Below, piece after piece: positions 18,117-26,585 of a stretch of 64,000 nt of DNA. The stretch covers positions 1-64,000 of the forward strand of contig JBLIDT010000015.1 of NCBI GenBank assembly GCA_047632755.1, given 5' to 3'. Source of the DNA: JAKVAV01 sp047632755 (GTDB lineage: Bacteria; Bacteroidota; Bacteroidia; Flavobacteriales_D; Cryomorphaceae). Made by a program: the position numbers and the translations under genes. The stretch's first letter is position 1. Each line of letters begins with the position of its first letter. The notes below the pieces were generated by a model. That model made no database searches, was not told the DNA's origin, and saw only the letters and a program-made list of their open reading frames with translations.

Positions 18117-18836
18117 TTAATTCGAAGAATTGGTAAACTTATACCCCACTCCTCGCACTGAATGAAAGTAAATCGGATTTTTTGAATCGGGCTCAAAGTG
18201 CTTTCGAAAGGAAAGAATGTAGTTGTCAATCGTCCTAGTCGTGGGATATACATCATATCCCCAGACTGTGTCTAGAATCTCCTCTCTCGAAACCACCCTT
18301 CCCTCATTCTCAATCAAATATTTCAAAAGGTGGGTTTCTTTTTTTGAAAGACTGATTACATCACCCGTGGCATTTCCAATTTCAAAATTATTGAAGTCGA
18401 CTAAATTCCTGCCAAATTGATAGCTATCCATTTTGGCTTGAGCCTCCTCAGCTGGGGTGGTCAGACGAAGCAGATTCTTAACTCTTAGGAGCAATTCCTC
18501 CAAATTGAACGGTTTTGTTAGGTAATCATCCCCTCCAGCTTTGAGCCCTTCTACGCGGTCATTCCCAGTAGATTTCGCGCTTAGGAAAAGAATGGGAATA
18601 CGTTGATTTCGAATCCGCAGCGTCTTGCACACGGTTATCCCGTCAACCTTCGGTAACATAATGTCTAGGACACAGAGATCAAACCGGGCCTTATCAGCGA
18701 TATCCAAAGCCACTTTGCCGTCCATGGCGGGGGTCACATCGTAGCCTTCCATCTCCAAATTGAAGCTGATCATCTGTATGAGACTCTCCTCGTCTTCGAC
18801 TAAAAGTATTCGCTTCTTTTTCGTTTCGTCAGTCAT
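18117..18836 (-). CDS. OmpR/PhoB-type response regulator
   Basis: 239 residues. Receiver domain 1-125 with the acidic pocket ED (14-15), phospho-acceptor Asp58 in VLDIMLPKVDG, Ser86 and Lys108 in YLTKPF; the C-terminal winged helix (about 145-239) has SLSKKETHLLKYLIEN, WGYDVYPTTRTIDNYI and HSVRGVGYKF. It is a DNA-binding transcription regulator controlled by phosphorylation. No histidine kinase gene lies next to it, so its partner is elsewhere. It is divergent from the menaquinone cluster with about 70 bases between starts; whether it controls those genes cannot be told from the sequence. Confidence 0.92.
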   Translation of the reverse strand: MTDETKKKRILLVEDEESLIQMISFNLEMEGYDVTPAMDGKVALDIADKARFDLCVLDIMLPKVDGITVCKTLRIRNQRIPILFLSAKSTGNDRVEGLKAGGDDYLTKPFNLEELLLRVKNLLRLTTPAEEAQAKMDSYQFGRNLVDFNNFEIGNATGDVISLSKKETHLLKYLIENEGRVVSREEILDTVWGYDVYPTTRTIDNYILSFRKHFEPDSKNPIYFHSVRGVGYKFTNSSN

Positions 18837-18886
18837 GACTTATCAATGTAAACTTTCGTTGTAACCTGCTTGTTCAAACTACCGAT

Positions 18887-18894
18887 TATATTTG
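18887..18894 (+). promoter_or_regulatory. -7 promoter element of the menaquinone cluster
   Basis: TATATTTG matches TAnnTTTG. Its last three bases are the TTG that could be read as a start for the next gene, which argues that translation starts later, at GTG 18910. Confidence 0.5.
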
Positions 18895-18909
18895 GACAAA
18901 AATAAGCCA

Positions 18910-19323
18910 GTGGACAAGACAGCAATACTTAAAAAGGCCAACGAAATCAACAAAAATACGCTGATGGAAACACTCGGCATCGTTTTTACTGATTTTGGTG
19001 AAGATTTCGTGGAAGCAACAATGCCCGTAAACTCCAAAGTTCATCAACCTGCAGGCTTACTTCATGGCGGTGCAACGGCTGCTCTTGCCGAATCTTTGGG
19101 AAGCCTTGGAAGCTTTATCATGGTTGGCGAAGAAGCCGCAGGTGTTGTAGGAATCGAGATCAATGCCAATCACATCCGAAGCATCAAAGAAGGACTCGTA
19201 ACAGCTCGGGGCACATTGCTGCACAAGGGTAGGAAAACGCATGTCTGGGACATTAAAGTCACTGATGAAAAAGGCCGACTGATATCTGTATGTCGCCTTA
19301 CGAATATGATATTGCCGAAGTGA
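18910..19323 (+). CDS. Hotdog-fold thioesterase, PaaI/MenI-like (probable DHNA-CoA thioesterase)
   Basis: 137 residues if started at GTG 18910; TTG at 18892 adds 6 residues but lies inside the -7 promoter box. The chosen start gives MDKTAILKKANEINKNTL, a length before NTLMETLGI that suits the family. Hotdog signatures are HQPAGLLHGGATAALAES, with the catalytic acidic residue in LAES, and VVGIEINANHIRS. Such enzymes cut acyl-CoA thioesters; placed first in a menaquinone cluster and overlapping menF by 34 bases, it very likely hydrolyses 1,4-dihydroxy-2-naphthoyl-CoA. A phenylacetate-type role is the alternative, but no paa genes are near. Confidence 0.8.
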   Translation: MDKTAILKKANEINKNTLMETLGIVFTDFGEDFVEATMPVNSKVHQPAGLLHGGATAALAESLGSLGSFIMVGEEAAGVVGIEINANHIRSIKEGLVTARGTLLHKGRKTHVWDIKVTDEKGRLISVCRLTNMILPK

Positions 19324-20300
19324 CGACGACAGAAAATATTCATAAGTCATTTGAGAAATCCATCTCGGAGAAAATCCCGCTTATGCTTTTTCGGGTTCCA
19401 GGAAAGGAAGTTGAGTTGGCAGACCTATGTGATCAAACCGAGTTTCTCATTAAGCCTTGGAATAGCGAAGCTTTTTCGATTAGAACCATAAGACCTGTCA
19501 AAAAGGCTTCATTTCCAGCAGAAACATCTAAGGCAGATTACGAAGAAGCATTTAAAAAATACGTGTCGGCTTTTCAGTTGGGTAGTGTTCAAAAAGCCAT
19601 TCTATCTACCGTTATTCTGAAAGAAAAACCTCAGGATTTCGATCCAGTTGGTTTCTTTTTTCGCTTGTGCGAATCTCATCCCGATGCGTTTACCTACCTA
19701 CTTTACCACCCAGAAACAGGAACGTGGTGTGGAGCAACACCCGAAATATTATTGGAAGGAAAAGGCGATCAATTTGCTACTGTAGCCTTGGCAGGAACAC
19801 AATCCGCAAAGGCTTCAAAAGAATATGAGTGGGAAGAAAAAGAGAAAGAAGAACAAGAATTGGTAAGTCAACACATCCGAAATATCCTCAAAAATTCGGA
19901 GGTTCAAGAAATAAATGAGTCAACCCCATCGACTATCCAAGCAGCTGGTGTAGTTCATCTCAAAACAGCATTTCAATTCAAATACAGTCATGAAGTCAAA
20001 CCACTTCTTGACCAGTTACATCCGACTCCTGCGGTGGCCGGACTTCCAACCGAAGAGTCCATTGAACTGATTCACGCCACTGAAAAGCATGACCGTGGAC
20101 TATATACAGGCTATATCGGGATCCTCAGCGAATCCGAAACACGTGTTTTCGTCAACCTTCGATGCATGCAAATTGGAGATAAAAATTTAGCTCTCTACGT
20201 AGGCGGAGGAATTACAGCAAAGAGCAATATGGAAGCAGAATGGGAAGAAACGAGGTTGAAAGCCAAAACACTCTTAAATTTGCTAAAAAGCTCGACTTGA
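19290..20300 (+). CDS. menF: Isochorismate synthase
   Basis: 336 residues, starting with ATG 34 bases inside the thioesterase gene. Chorismate-binding enzyme pattern: TYLLYHPETGTWCGATPEILL, ATVALAGTQSA, the helix EWEEKEKEEQELVSQHI, HLKTAFQF, HPTPAVAGLPTEES, and Y-T-G-Y-I-G near the end with VNLRCMQIG and YVGGGITAKSNMEAEWEE. It isomerises chorismate to isochorismate, the first menaquinone step. The N-terminal half is short compared with E. coli MenF (about 430 residues), as usual in Bacteroidota. Translational coupling to menD is likely. Confidence 0.92.
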   Translation: MSPYEYDIAEVTTTENIHKSFEKSISEKIPLMLFRVPGKEVELADLCDQTEFLIKPWNSEAFSIRTIRPVKKASFPAETSKADYEEAFKKYVSAFQLGSVQKAILSTVILKEKPQDFDPVGFFFRLCESHPDAFTYLLYHPETGTWCGATPEILLEGKGDQFATVALAGTQSAKASKEYEWEEKEKEEQELVSQHIRNILKNSEVQEINESTPSTIQAAGVVHLKTAFQFKYSHEVKPLLDQLHPTPAVAGLPTEESIELIHATEKHDRGLYTGYIGILSESETRVFVNLRCMQIGDKNLALYVGGGITAKSNMEAEWEETRLKAKTLLNLLKSST

Positions 20301-22030
20301 TACTTTCGGATAAAAAAGGCGTTCAGACTCTTGTGATGGCAGCGAGAAACTTTGGTGTAAAACACGTAGTGATTTCTCCTGGCTCGCGAAATGCCCCCAT
20401 TACTATTTCATTCAATCGCTCTGGCTTTTTTACCTGCCACAGTATTCCCGATGAACGCTCAGCTGGTTTTTACGGTCTCGGATTGGCACTAAAAACAGGA
20501 GAGCCTGTTGCTTTGGTTTGCACCAGCGGTTCGGCTGCGGCCAATTATCTACCCGCTATAACCGAAGCCTTTTTTAATCGAGTTCCCTTAATTGCCATAA
20601 CAGCCGATAGACCTTTGTGCTGGACAGACCAAGGAAATGGCCAAACCATAAGGCAAGAAGGCATCTTTTCCAATCACATTAAAAATTGGTTTTCGCTCAT
20701 AACCGAGCCAAGAAACGAGGAGGAAGAATGGCAAAACAGACGATTGCTCTCGAAGGCTTTTAACACTGCTCTTACCCTCGATCCAGGCCCCATTCATATC
20801 AATGTTCCACTTTTTGAACCGCTTTATCAAACGGTTCAATTAGAAGAATTGAACCGTCCCCGGTTTTACCAAAGTGAACTCATTGATGCGCCAATTCAGA
20901 TGGAGGCAGCGAAAGAACTGGCCGAGCTAGTCGAATTGAATCAAAGAGTAATGATTTTAGTAGGACAACACCGACACGATGAAGCTTTACTGAATTTGTT
21001 GGAGCAGTGGTCTGATTTATCGAATGTGGTGATACTTACTGAAACAACAGGAAACATTGGCATTCCAAAGGCAGTTGACACCATAGATCGAATTGTGATG
21101 CCTCTTGAAAAGACTGACGGCTTGGGTGGATTCATGCCTCAAGTTCTGATCACTCTCGGTGGCTTCGTTATTTCCAAGAAGCTAAAAACCCTTTTGCGCC
21201 AGCACAAACCAACTACCCACTGGCACATTCACCCACACGAATCGGGACTAGACACTTACATGAGCTTGACTCATGAAATACACGCCGATCCGACACATTT
21301 TCTAACGGAAGCTCTCAACTCAGTCAAATCTACTACCTCAAGCGACTATGCTGAAAAGTGGATGGAGTTGAAAAAACTAGCGGCTGAAGGACATCGCCAT
21401 TACTTAGATGAGGCTCCCTATTCTGATTTTAAAGTTTTTGAGATCATCAATGATGCCCTCACAAAAAAGAAAAAACTGACCCTGCATCTCTCCAACAGCA
21501 CACCTGTTCGGTACATTCAGCTGCTGGGCCTTAGTGAAAACCTCACCTATCACTGCAACAGAGGGACGAGCGGGATAGACGGCTGCACGAGCACGGCGGC
21601 AGGATGGGCTAAGGCGAGCCCCGATGAAGATGTATTGCTCATCACAGGCGACATGGCTTTTGTCTATGACTCGAATGCTCTTTGGAATAACCGACTACCC
21701 GAAAACCTGAAAATCATCGTCATAAATAATCAAGGCGGGGGAATCTTTAGAATTATTGAGGGATCAGATTCAGATGAGGAACAGGAGAAATTCTTCGAAG
21801 CCCACCATCCGGCAAATATTGAAAGACTTGCGTCAGCCTTTGATTTGTCTCACATAAAGGCTCACGATGAAAGTTCGCTCAAAGAAGTTCTTGGGAGGTT
21901 TCTGAATCAAAAAGGTGCGGGAATTTTAGAAGTAGTGACACCTGCGAAAGTGAATGATCAAATTCTGAAAGACTATTTCAAAAAAATCGCAGAGCGCTTT
22001 AAGTTGCTAGAAAAGCAAGAGACGCGATAG
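20240..22030 (+). CDS. menD: 2-succinyl-5-enolpyruvyl-6-hydroxy-3-cyclohexene-1-carboxylate synthase
   Basis: 596 residues from ATG at 20240, but TTG at 20297 (overlapping the menF stop as TTGA) gives 577 residues and a family-like start M-ILSDKKGVQTLVMAARNFG, so the first 19 residues may not be made. Thiamine-diphosphate enzyme motifs: VVISPGSRNAPI, SAGFYGLGLA with the catalytic Glu in PDERSAGF, CTSGSAAANYLPA, NRGTSGIDGCTSTAAGWA, ITGDMAFVYDSNALWNN and NNQGGGIFRI (the GDx-NN cofactor site). It joins 2-oxoglutarate and isochorismate. Menaquinone synthesis continues with menA, menC and menE downstream. Confidence 0.95.
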   Translation: MGRNEVESQNTLKFAKKLDLILSDKKGVQTLVMAARNFGVKHVVISPGSRNAPITISFNRSGFFTCHSIPDERSAGFYGLGLALKTGEPVALVCTSGSAAANYLPAITEAFFNRVPLIAITADRPLCWTDQGNGQTIRQEGIFSNHIKNWFSLITEPRNEEEEWQNRRLLSKAFNTALTLDPGPIHINVPLFEPLYQTVQLEELNRPRFYQSELIDAPIQMEAAKELAELVELNQRVMILVGQHRHDEALLNLLEQWSDLSNVVILTETTGNIGIPKAVDTIDRIVMPLEKTDGLGGFMPQVLITLGGFVISKKLKTLLRQHKPTTHWHIHPHESGLDTYMSLTHEIHADPTHFLTEALNSVKSTTSSDYAEKWMELKKLAAEGHRHYLDEAPYSDFKVFEIINDALTKKKKLTLHLSNSTPVRYIQLLGLSENLTYHCNRGTSGIDGCTSTAAGWAKASPDEDVLLITGDMAFVYDSNALWNNRLPENLKIIVINNQGGGIFRIIEGSDSDEEQEKFFEAHHPANIERLASAFDLSHIKAHDESSLKEVLGRFLNQKGAGILEVVTPAKVNDQILKDYFKKIAERFKLLEKQETR

Positions 22031-22032
22031 CT

Positions 22033-22416
22033 CTACTTCTGCTTTTCCATCCAAGCCAATGCATCAAAAACATCATTAAATACTCTCGTAGCCCTTTGGG
22101 GCTTGAAGTGCCGCAAGTAAAATGTCGTCGCAATTTTATGAGCGAAAGTGCTTATTAAGATAGCATCAGCCGTCGAAAATCGGTTTTCATTGTGGGCCAT
22201 ATATTCATATACGCCTTCGGCCATAGAAGATCCATAACCAAGCTCAATAAGCACAGGTCGTCTTTCACTCTCGTTTTTATCTTTAATAAATTGGAGGACT
22301 TGAGTTATGTCCTCCAGCGAAACTTGCTCCCCTTCTTTTATCTTCATGTAGTAAAAGCCTCGCGAATCGGGGTGAAAGGTAAATGAAGATGTGTGAAGCT
22401 TTTCAATCCTCGCCAT
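22033..22416 (-). CDS. STAS-like (SpoIIAA/SEC14-type) small protein
   Basis: 127 residues, ATG at 22416. The pattern of alternating strands and helices (GFYYMKIKEGEQVSLEDI, RRPVLIELGYGSSMAEGVYEYMA, ADAILISTFAHKIATTFYLR, ATRVFNDVFDALAWMEK) resembles the STAS/SpoIIAA-like proteins common in flavobacteria, whose role is unknown. It lies on the opposite strand between menD and menA, ending 2 bases after the menD stop. This is the slot where related genomes often have menB. Confidence 0.65.
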   Translation of the reverse strand: MARIEKLHTSSFTFHPDSRGFYYMKIKEGEQVSLEDITQVLQFIKDKNESERRPVLIELGYGSSMAEGVYEYMAHNENRFSTADAILISTFAHKIATTFYLRHFKPQRATRVFNDVFDALAWMEKQK

Positions 22417-22575
22417 GAGATAAAGTTAGGACTTCCTTTTCTCTAGTTTCTAAAAGAATTTGACCAATACTCACACAGGACTCTTCATATCAACATCGAG
22501 TGCAGATAGGTGTTTTTAAATCTGATGGGGATTAAGCAGCAAAAGTCTGAACCATTCTTACGAACTTTACAGTCT

Positions 22576-23478
22576 ATGACTAAAATCGCAGCTTGGTTTC
22601 TGGCCTTTCGATTGAGAACTTTACCACTGTCTTTTTCCAGCGTTATTCTGGGCAGCTTGATGGCTCTTTACAAGAACTCCTTCGACGGAGCAATTCTAGC
22701 TGGAGCGCTACTTACCACGTTGTTTTTACAAGTTCTTAGCAATCTCGCCAATGACTATGGCGACTTTGTAAATGGTGTCGATAATGAAGAGCGAACAGGT
22801 CCTGAACGCAGCGTTCAGAGCGGAGTCATTTCTGCCAAAGAAATGAAAGCAGCCATCGTCTTATTCTCCATTTTATCCTTCGCCTCAGGTATTTGGCTGT
22901 TGCTAAATGCAGCTGACAATATCGAATTCGGAGCGATTACAGCCTTTTTCGTGGTGGGCCTTTTGGCAATAGGTGCAGCCATCAAATATACCGTAGGGAA
23001 AAATCCATACGGTTATCAAGGGTTTGGAGATTTCTCCGTATTCCTATTCTTCGGAATCACGGGTGTAGCAGGCACATTTTACCTGCACACGGCAGAACTA
23101 TCTTGGCTCGACCTTCTTCCTGCCGTCTCAATCGGCGCCTTATCTACTGGCGTACTCAACCTCAACAATATGCGCGATATTAAAAACGATAAAGCGTCGG
23201 GAAAACGATCCTTGGTTGTTATGATGGGGTTTGAATCTGCGCGGATCTATCATGTCGCTCTCTTGACCGCTGCGCTCTCTTCAGCACTCGCCTATACATG
23301 GATCAATTATGCCTCGGGCTACCAATTCGTATTCTTAATTACAGTCCCGCTAATTTTCCAAAATGCAAAAGTGGTTTTGACTACCAATCGATCATCCGCC
23401 CTTGATCAAGAACTTCGAAAACTTGCATTTACTACTTTGCTTTTCTCCCTCACTTTTGGGCTTGGACTAGTTTACTGA
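22576..23478 (+). CDS. menA: 1,4-dihydroxy-2-naphthoate polyprenyltransferase
   Basis: 300 residues from ATG at 22576; the frame opens at GTG 22510 and has another ATG at 22525, but the chosen start gives MTKIAAWFLAFRLRTLPLSF, the usual beginning. UbiA-fold membrane enzyme with about nine hydrophobic helices and the metal-diphosphate motif NDYGDFVNGVDNEERTGPER (first motif) and NNMRDIKNDKASGKRSL (second). It attaches the polyprenyl tail to DHNA at the inner membrane. The stop overlaps the menC start by one base (TGATG). Confidence 0.93.
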   Translation: MTKIAAWFLAFRLRTLPLSFSSVILGSLMALYKNSFDGAILAGALLTTLFLQVLSNLANDYGDFVNGVDNEERTGPERSVQSGVISAKEMKAAIVLFSILSFASGIWLLLNAADNIEFGAITAFFVVGLLAIGAAIKYTVGKNPYGYQGFGDFSVFLFFGITGVAGTFYLHTAELSWLDLLPAVSIGALSTGVLNLNNMRDIKNDKASGKRSLVVMMGFESARIYHVALLTAALSSALAYTWINYASGYQFVFLITVPLIFQNAKVVLTTNRSSALDQELRKLAFTTLLFSLTFGLGLVY

Positions 23479-24515
23479 TGAGGAAAGCACACTTTCTAAA
23501 GCATACCTTGAATTTTAAATCTCCTGGGGGAACTAGCCGAGGAGTATTGCGCACAAAACCAGCTTGGATTGTAAAACTCGAAGAGAATGGAAAGATCGGT
23601 TTTGGCGAGGTAAGTCTACTCCCCAAGCTTTCAATAGACGACCGGCCTGACATTGAAGATGTTCTTGCAAAAACCCTCTCAGACTGGGAAGAAGGAAAAA
23701 AAAATAGAACTCTCGAAGATTGGCCGTCCATCAGATTCGCCATGGAAGTGGCGGAGCTTTCACTTCATTCCAAAAATCCATTTGTTTTGTATCCGTCAGG
23801 TTTTTCTCAAAACGGCGAAGGGATAGAAATAAACGGGCTGGTATGGATGGGATCCAAAGCTGCAATGAAAGCTAGAATCCGAGAAAAGCTAGAGGATGGA
23901 TATCTGTGCATCAAGCTGAAGATTGGCGCCATCAATTTTGAGGATGAAATAGAGCTTCTCCGCGCCATACGCAAAGAGTACTCATCAGAAGAAATCGAGT
24001 TGAGAGTAGACGCAAACGGTGCATTTTCTCCAGAGGATGCACTTGATAAGCTGAAGCGTCTTTCAGAATTTGATCTCCACAGTATCGAACAACCCATCAA
24101 GCAAAAACAATGGGAAGAGATGGCTAGGCTTTGCGAAGCCCCCCCTTTAGACATTGTGCTGGACGAAGAACTCATAGGGATCACTTCAGTGGCTGAGATG
24201 GAGCGTATGCTGAAAGTTATTCAGCCGCAAGCCATCGTGATTAAGCCAGGTCTTGTAGGTGGCTTGCAAATGACTGATAGATGGATAAAAGCAGCAGAAA
24301 AAACTAGAGCATACTGGTGGATCACTTCGGCTTTGGAATCGAACATCGGGCTGAATGCCATTGCACAATTTACCGCCACATATCAGTCCAAATTGCCGCA
24401 AGGTCTAGGAACAGGAAAACTTTACACCAACAATATTCCATCACCACTGTCTATTCGAGGGCATCATCTTCATTACCTCGAACAAGAAGAGTGGAAGCTT
24501 CCACCAAACCTGTGA
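23478..24515 (+). CDS. menC: o-Succinylbenzoate synthase
   Basis: 345 residues. Enolase-superfamily enzyme: the lysine motif CIKLKIGAINF, metal ligands in LRVDANGAF, SIEQPIK and VLDEEL, and the second lysine in VIKPGLVGG. It dehydrates SHCHC to o-succinylbenzoate. The start shares one base with the menA stop and the stop overlaps the menE GTG start, so menA-menC-menE form a tightly coupled set. Confidence 0.93.
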   Translation: MRKAHFLKHTLNFKSPGGTSRGVLRTKPAWIVKLEENGKIGFGEVSLLPKLSIDDRPDIEDVLAKTLSDWEEGKKNRTLEDWPSIRFAMEVAELSLHSKNPFVLYPSGFSQNGEGIEINGLVWMGSKAAMKARIREKLEDGYLCIKLKIGAINFEDEIELLRAIRKEYSSEEIELRVDANGAFSPEDALDKLKRLSEFDLHSIEQPIKQKQWEEMARLCEAPPLDIVLDEELIGITSVAEMERMLKVIQPQAIVIKPGLVGGLQMTDRWIKAAEKTRAYWWITSALESNIGLNAIAQFTATYQSKLPQGLGTGKLYTNNIPSPLSIRGHHLHYLEQEEWKLPPNL

Positions 24516-25567
24516 ATCCTTTTTCAAAATATCGAGGCATTCGGCTCAACGACCAGTTTATTGCCAGTAACGATCTAAGTCAAACAAAGGGCAAAGACCA
24601 ATTCGAATCAGATGTTATTTCTTTCTGTCGGGAGATCTTTGATAATTCAGAATCTATTTCCATTCAAACTTCAGGTTCGACTGGAGCGCCCAAGAGTTTA
24701 ACATTCCAAAAATCGGCGTTGATTCAAAGTGCCTCAGCCACGAATGATTGCTTCAGTTTAGACTCTAGGAGCAAGGCTTTGCTTTCATTACCACTCAATT
24801 ATGTGGCGGCAAAACTAATGGTCGTAAGAGCCATAATCGGAGAGTATAATCTCGCAACGGTGACACCGACTTCTAATCCTTTAAAGGAATTAAAGGAGCC
24901 GATTTCGTTTATTCCGATGACTCCACATCAGGTGAAATCAGTTTTAACAGAATCACCTCAAGCCTTTGACAAAGTCGCCATAGTTTTGCTCGGAGGTGGA
25001 GAAGTTTCAATTGAACTTCGATCTCAATTACCGAAATTAAATGCTGGGTTTTACGCGGGATTTGGAATGGCAGAGACGCTTACTCATTTTGCCTTGAGCA
25101 AAATCGGAGAGAAAACCGAGACGACTTACAAAGCACTTCCCGACGTTACAATCGATGCCGATGAAAGAGGTTGTTTACTGATCAACCGACCAGGGATTAC
25201 GAAAGGAAGTCTCGTTACCAACGACTTGATCGAATTGACTGAAGATGGGTTCAAGTGGCTTGGTCGCGTTGACAACCTCATCAACTCTGGCGGTGTAAAA
25301 ATCATTCCCGAAGAAGTGGAAAAACTTTTGAAGTCAAAAATTGATTCGGCTTTCTTCGTGAGTGGAATTCCAGATTCGTCATTGGGTCAACAAGTAGCTC
25401 TTTTTATAGAAGGCCACGAAGGAACAGACCTAAATCAAACCACCTTCCCCAACGCCTACCACAGGCCAAAGAAAACAATCAACTTGAAAAGCTTCCTCTA
25501 CACTGAATCGGGGAAAATTCGAAGAAAAGAAACTGTAACGCGGTGGCTGGATTCTATCGGTGACTGA
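24512..25567 (+). CDS. menE: o-Succinylbenzoate-CoA ligase (short form)
   Basis: 351 residues from GTG at 24512 (GTGA overlap with the menC stop). The frame is open further upstream inside menC, but those residues have low-complexity Arg/Ser content and are not family-like. ANL-superfamily motifs: phosphate loop TSGSTGAPKS, GFGMAETL, and LGRVDNLINSGGVKIIPEEVE with the C-terminal lysine in SGKIRRKET. It lacks about 100 residues of the N-terminal subdomain seen in E. coli MenE, which is normal for Bacteroidota. Converges with rluD, overlapping by 14 bases. Confidence 0.92.
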   Translation: MNPFSKYRGIRLNDQFIASNDLSQTKGKDQFESDVISFCREIFDNSESISIQTSGSTGAPKSLTFQKSALIQSASATNDCFSLDSRSKALLSLPLNYVAAKLMVVRAIIGEYNLATVTPTSNPLKELKEPISFIPMTPHQVKSVLTESPQAFDKVAIVLLGGGEVSIELRSQLPKLNAGFYAGFGMAETLTHFALSKIGEKTETTYKALPDVTIDADERGCLLINRPGITKGSLVTNDLIELTEDGFKWLGRVDNLINSGGVKIIPEEVEKLLKSKIDSAFFVSGIPDSSLGQQVALFIEGHEGTDLNQTTFPNAYHRPKKTINLKSFLYTESGKIRRKETVTRWLDSIGD

Positions 25568-26585
25568 TGTAATTTCTCCAACGCACGAGCACAGAATTTA
25601 AGTCTTCAGGAATTTCTGACTCAAAATTCATTCGCACACCAGTATGGGGATGAGTCAGCTCAAGTTTTCGCGCGTGCAAAGCCTGTCGAGGAATCATATC
25701 GAAGTTGTTCATCACAAATTGCTTGTATTTGCTGAACTGCGTTCCTTTAATAATCTTGTTGCCCCCATAATCAGGGTCATTGAAAAGTGGATGGTTGATG
25801 TGCTGAAAATGTGCCCGAATCTGATGGGTACGACCCGTTTCGAGCTTGCACTCCACCAAGGTCACATAGGTTAGTCGTTCCAAAACCTTGTACCCCGTTC
25901 TAGCCTCTTTTCCGTATTCTCCTTCTGGAAATACCGTCATCACCTTTCGGTTTTTTAGAGAACGGCCAATGTGGCCTTCGATCATTCCGTCTTCTTCGAT
26001 ATCGCCCCATGCCAGCGCCACATATCGACGATCGATGGTGCGCTCAAAGAACTGGAGAGATAAGTTGGCCAATGCTCTCTCTGTCTTGGCAATAACCATT
26101 ACCCCAGTAGTATTCTTATCGAGTCTATGTACCAATCCTGGTCTACCTGGAATAGCTCCTTCTGCCTCAGGCAAATTGTCAAAATGATGAATCAATGCAT
26201 TCACCATAGTACCCGAATAGTTTCCATAACCAGGGTGAACTACCATGTTGGCGGCCTTATTCAAAATGATCATATAATCATCTTCGTAAAGAATCTCCAA
26301 TGGAATATCCTCTGGGATGAGCTCAATCTCTCTCTTCGGATAAGGAAGAACGATCGCAATATCATCGCTTGGCTTCACCTTGTAATTGGCTTTAACCTTC
26401 TTGTCATTCACTCTGATATTCCCTTCAATGGCCGCATCCTGAAGCTTCGTTCTAGAAGTATTCGGGATTCGATCCATCAAGAATTTATCTATTCGAAGTG
26501 GTTCCTGACCGGGGTCGGCCTGAATGCGGTAGTGCTCAAAAAGCTCTTCTTCGTTTTCGCTGTATTCTACTTGGTTATCGTTCAA
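25554..26585 (-). CDS. rluD: RluA/RluD-family pseudouridine synthase
   Basis: 343 residues. N-terminal S4 RNA-binding domain (about 22-80: RIDKFLMDRIPNTSRTKLQDA) and the catalytic domain with VHRLDKNTTGVMVIAKT, whose Asp is the active-site residue, then HQIRAHF and HARKLELTHPHTG. It isomerises uridines in 23S rRNA, probably the RluD sites. Its start overlaps the end of the T9SS cargo gene by 11 bases, so it is the last gene of an operon with the PASTA and cargo genes. Confidence 0.92.
   Translation of the reverse strand: MNDNQVEYSENEEELFEHYRIQADPGQEPLRIDKFLMDRIPNTSRTKLQDAAIEGNIRVNDKKVKANYKVKPSDDIAIVLPYPKREIELIPEDIPLEILYEDDYMIILNKAANMVVHPGYGNYSGTMVNALIHHFDNLPEAEGAIPGRPGLVHRLDKNTTGVMVIAKTERALANLSLQFFERTIDRRYVALAWGDIEEDGMIEGHIGRSLKNRKVMTVFPEGEYGKEARTGYKVLERLTYVTLVECKLETGRTHQIRAHFQHINHPLFNDPDYGGNKIIKGTQFSKYKQFVMNNFDMIPRQALHARKLELTHPHTGVRMNFESEIPEDLNSVLVRWRNYISHR

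Noticed and set aside
24317..24511. Upstream extension of menE into menC
   Set aside because: The extension lacks family similarity, and GTG at 24512 gives the usual start with a 4-base overlap.
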